A model generated the notes under the pieces. That model had not been told where the DNA came from. It worked only from the letters and a program-made list of their open reading frames with translations, and searched no databases. 7,847 nucleotides of DNA from JBBDWZ01 sp050732575 (GTDB taxonomy: Bacteria; Gemmatimonadota; Gemmatimonadetes; Longimicrobiales; RSA9), in contig JBOHRF010000239.1 of NCBI GenBank assembly GCA_050732575.1, positions 1-7,847 of the forward strand. Direction: 5' to 3'. Within the stretch, counting starts at the first letter, position 1, and each line of letters starts with the position of its first letter. Shown in pieces: positions 6,097-7,847 of the stretch. The position numbers and the translations under genes were made by a program.

Positions 6097-7725
6097 ATGC
6101 CATTTCAGAATGAGCCAGTTCGGGAGAACGTGGTGGTGGTCCGCACCTGCCTGCTCCTGCTTCTTCTCCTGACCGCGCCTGCGGCCGCGCAGCAACGGCG
6201 GCCGCTGGCCGAGCGGGACATGGCCGACATCACGACGCTGGTCATGCTGGAAGACCGCCGCGATTTCAACGAGGAGGCACTCACCCGCATCCTGCGCGCG
6301 GAGCATCCCGAGGTGCGACGCCGCGCCGTGCTCGCCATCGCACGGATTGCCGATGCGCGCGGGCGCGCGTTGTTGCAGGGCGCGCGCGTTGATGCCGACA
6401 GCAGCGTGGCCGCAACGGCCGTGTTTGGGCTGGGCCAATTGCGAGACAGCGCGGCTGTGCCGCTGCTCGACTCGCTGCTATCATCGGCACGCACGCCGCT
6501 CACCGTGGGCGTGGAGGCTGCGCGCGCGCTGGGCAAGATTCGCACACCCGAGTCGCGCCAGGTCCTGGCCCGTTATCTGGCTTCGGTTACGGAGAACGAC
6601 CGAACTCGACGCGTCATTGGTGAAGCGCTGCTTTCCATGGGTCGTCAGACCACGCGCGGTGATATTGCTCCCATCCTGCGCTGGACGCGCAGTGGCGATG
6701 AAGAAGTGCGCTGGCGTGCCACCTGGGCGCTATTCCGCCCGCGCGATCCTGCGGCCGTACCCGAGCTATTGCGCCTGAGCAAAGACCGTTCGGGCCACGT
6801 CCGTTCGTGGGCCGTGCGCGCATTGGCCGCGCCCCAGGTCGACTCGGCGAATGTTGGACGCGCGCCGGCCGTGGCTCAACTCATCGCATCGACACGCGAT
6901 GCGGACCGGCGCGTGCGCACGGAAGCCATTCGCACGCTTCTGGCCTACGACGATTCCGCTTCGCTCGATGTATTGCTCAACGCGCTGCGTTCTGACGATA
7001 GCTGGATTTCGGTGTCCGCGGCGGAATCGCTGGCGCGGCGCAGCAGCCGCAGCGCCGATGTCATGGCTGCGCTGACCGCCGTGAGCGCATCGACGCAATC
7101 CTCCGCGCTGCGCACTACAGCTGCAGCGTCCATCCGCACGTTATCGCCCGATACATCAACGACCGGACGTGGGGCCGGTGACCGCGCCGGTGGAGGCGGT
7201 GGTGGTGGGCGAGGTGGACAGGCGCGGCCACTCGACACGGGCAAGTCGGAAGCCGATTACCGCGCCCTGGTCGAGCGCTGGGTGGTGCCCGACTACAACG
7301 GTGCGCCACGCCCGCGCGTGCAGTGGGACACGCCGCGCGGCGCCATCGAACTGGAATTGTATCCGGGTGATGCTCCACTCGCCGTCGAAGACTTCATGAA
7401 GGTTCTGGACTCGGGTGCAATCGTGGGCACCGAATTCAGTCGCGTAGTACCCGATTTCGTGGCCCAACAGCGCGCCATCTACACGGACCATCGGCTGCGC
7501 GATGAAGTGACGCGCCTGGGTCTCACGCGCGGCAATCTGAGCTGGGCCTCCGCGGGGTTGGATACCGGACGACCAGGGTACACGCTGGGCAGCACGCCGC
7601 AGCCGCACAACGAAGGCGACTTCACAACACTCGGTCGCGTGGTGCGCGGTCTGGATGTGGTGGATCGCCTCGAGCTGGGCGATCGCGTCACGGCCGCGCG
7701 TTTGCTGACGCCGCCACGCACTTAG
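6097..7725 (+). CDS. Exported HEAT-repeat and cyclophilin-type PPIase fusion
   Basis: A 542-residue protein with three parts. Residues 1-32 hold a Sec signal with a seven-Leu core and a PAAA/QQ cut. Residues about 55-350 are HEAT/PBS-lyase-like helical repeats; clear units include EVRRRAVLAIARI (72-84), EEVRWRATWALF (202-213), GHVRSWAVRALA (233-244) and RRVRTEAIRTLLAY (271-284). A Gly-rich linker (365-374) joins a cyclophilin-type peptidyl-prolyl isomerase domain (about 408-535). The domain has RGAIELELYPGDAPLAVEDF (414-433) and EFSRVVPDFVAQ (446-457), where R449, F454 and Q457 match catalytic-site Arg55, Phe60 and Gln63 of human cyclophilin A. GRVVRGLDVVDRL (513-525) follows. The GG after that Gln and the SQFF motif are replaced, so activity may be weak or altered. 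It is the last gene of the ThuA run and probably a periplasmic folding or scaffold factor. ATG 6097 is taken as start; GTG 6133 or 6136, behind GGGAG at 6122-6126, is a serious alternative giving a shorter, more typical signal peptide. Confidence 0.9.
   Translation: MPFQNEPVRENVVVVRTCLLLLLLLTAPAAAQQRRPLAERDMADITTLVMLEDRRDFNEEALTRILRAEHPEVRRRAVLAIARIADARGRALLQGARVDADSSVAATAVFGLGQLRDSAAVPLLDSLLSSARTPLTVGVEAARALGKIRTPESRQVLARYLASVTENDRTRRVIGEALLSMGRQTTRGDIAPILRWTRSGDEEVRWRATWALFRPRDPAAVPELLRLSKDRSGHVRSWAVRALAAPQVDSANVGRAPAVAQLIASTRDADRRVRTEAIRTLLAYDDSASLDVLLNALRSDDSWISVSAAESLARRSSRSADVMAALTAVSASTQSSALRTTAAASIRTLSPDTSTTGRGAGDRAGGGGGGGRGGQARPLDTGKSEADYRALVERWVVPDYNGAPRPRVQWDTPRGAIELELYPGDAPLAVEDFMKVLDSGAIVGTEFSRVVPDFVAQQRAIYTDHRLRDEVTRLGLTRGNLSWASAGLDTGRPGYTLGSTPQPHNEGDFTTLGRVVRGLDVVDRLELGDRVTAARLLTPPRT
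6119..6144 (-). repeat. Right arm of the perfect 26-base inverted repeat
   Basis: Partner of 6000-6025, with a 93-base spacer (6026-6118) that holds the ThuA-2 stop and the ATG 6097 start of the next gene. In the HEAT/cyclophilin frame it codes the Arg-Glu-Asn-Val-Val-Val-Val-Arg segment directly before the Leu-rich signal core. It contains GGGAG (6122-6126) and GTG codons at 6130, 6133 and 6136. Confidence 0.95.
7189..7218 (+). repeat. Gly-codon repeat forming the interdomain linker
   Basis: A GGT/GGC/GGA codon run coding seven consecutive Gly and then Arg-Gly-Gly. It marks the flexible hinge between the HEAT array and the cyclophilin domain. GGN runs like this can change length by slippage without breaking the frame. 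Confidence 0.6.
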
Positions 7726-7732
7726 TCCTCTA

Positions 7733-7847
7733 GCTCGAAAGTTCGGTGACGTATTTCATGCGGCCGGCTGGAGGGCCAGCTTGGCCAGCAGCTTGGACAG
7801 GTCATCACGCGTGAACTTCCAGTCGAACGGTTTCGCGTTTTGCTGAT
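7733..7847 (-). mobile_element. End of an IS630-family insertion sequence (partial)
   Basis: The transposase C-terminus at 7756-7847 implies that an element runs off the right edge. IS630-family elements insert at TA. Candidate TA sites are 7731-7732 and 7723-7724, the latter inside the TAG stop of the HEAT/cyclophilin gene. The stretch 7733-7755 would hold the terminal repeat, including the small palindrome CGAA-AG-TTCG (7736-7745). The exact boundary cannot be fixed without the other end. Confidence 0.4.
7756..7847 (-). CDS. IS630-family transposase, C-terminal fragment (cut by window edge)
   Basis: The minus strand reads 29 residues and then TGA (7756-7758). The segment QQNAKPFDWKFTRDDL followed by a short amphipathic LSKLLAKL tail matches the typical end of IS630-family DDE transposases, which finish with an AKPF-x-W-x-x-T segment after the last catalytic Glu. 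The catalytic core lies outside the window, so whether the gene is intact is unknown. It converges with the HEAT/cyclophilin gene, with 30 bases between the stop codons. Confidence 0.75.
   Translation of the reverse strand, partial: QQNAKPFDWKFTRDDLSKLLAKLALQPAA

Noticed and set aside
4982..6103. A 373-codon open frame on the minus strand across ThuA-2
   Set aside because: It mirrors the ThuA-2 gene in high-GC DNA, shows no recognisable domain, and its composition looks like an antisense shadow.
7405..7419. DSGA stretch in the HEAT/cyclophilin protein as an ApbE flavinylation site
   Set aside because: It is followed by Ile instead of Ser/Thr and lies within the cyclophilin fold, with no FMN-binding domain around it.
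1..7847. CRISPR arrays, tRNA, rRNA or riboswitches
   Set aside because: No regularly spaced repeats, no tRNA cloverleaf or rRNA-like stretch, and no leader long enough for a riboswitch was seen.

Overview
This GC-rich window (7,847 bases) is densely coded, with almost no free intergenic space. It carries six complete protein genes and the 3' end of a transposase gene. Five of the six complete genes begin with clear export signals (four Sec-type, one twin-arginine). Exported ThuA proteins, a Tat-exported Gfo/Idh/MocA oxidoreductase, a hydroxypyruvate-isomerase-like TIM barrel and a HEAT-repeat/cyclophilin fusion together resemble chromosomes of Gemmatimonadota, and less specifically Acidobacteriota or Planctomycetota. 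Gemmatimonadota is my best guess, made from protein style only; no rRNA or other marker is present.

Layout, left to right. Positions 1-84 are a purine-rich non-coding strip. An ApbE-type flavin transferase gene lies on the minus strand (85-1035). Its start overlaps head-to-head with a plus-strand gene for an exported SUMF1/FGE-like protein that lacks the catalytic cysteine pair (1017-1826). A Tat-signal Gfo/Idh/MocA oxidoreductase follows 16 bases later (1843-3171). It meets a minus-strand sugar isomerase/epimerase (3175-4101, or to 4128) with only three bases between the two stop codons. That isomerase overlaps head-to-head with a plus-strand run of ThuA-like protein 1 (4083-4997), ThuA-like protein 2 (5009-6088) and a HEAT/cyclophilin fusion (6097-7725). 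At the right edge, on the minus strand, is the C-terminus of an IS630-family transposase (7756-7847), a few bases past the last stop of the run.

Working model (inference): the Gfo/Idh/MocA protein and the two ThuA proteins form a periplasmic sugar-oxidation or keto-sugar module. This extrapolates from rhizobial ThuA/ThuB, where a ThuA partner acts with a Gfo/Idh/MocA dehydrogenase on 3-keto derivatives of disaccharides. The TIM-barrel isomerase would act on the product. The HEAT/cyclophilin protein and the ApbE protein may be housekeeping neighbours.

The most striking non-coding signal is a perfect 26-base inverted repeat (6000-6025 and 6119-6144) with a 93-base spacer. It straddles the end of ThuA-like gene 2 and the start of the HEAT/cyclophilin gene. 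The right arm contains a good Shine-Dalgarno sequence followed by in-frame GTG codons, so translational control, RNase III processing or DNA inversion are all possible. A (CTTTCG)4 microsatellite in the leader of ThuA-like gene 1 is a second structure that the protein families do not explain.
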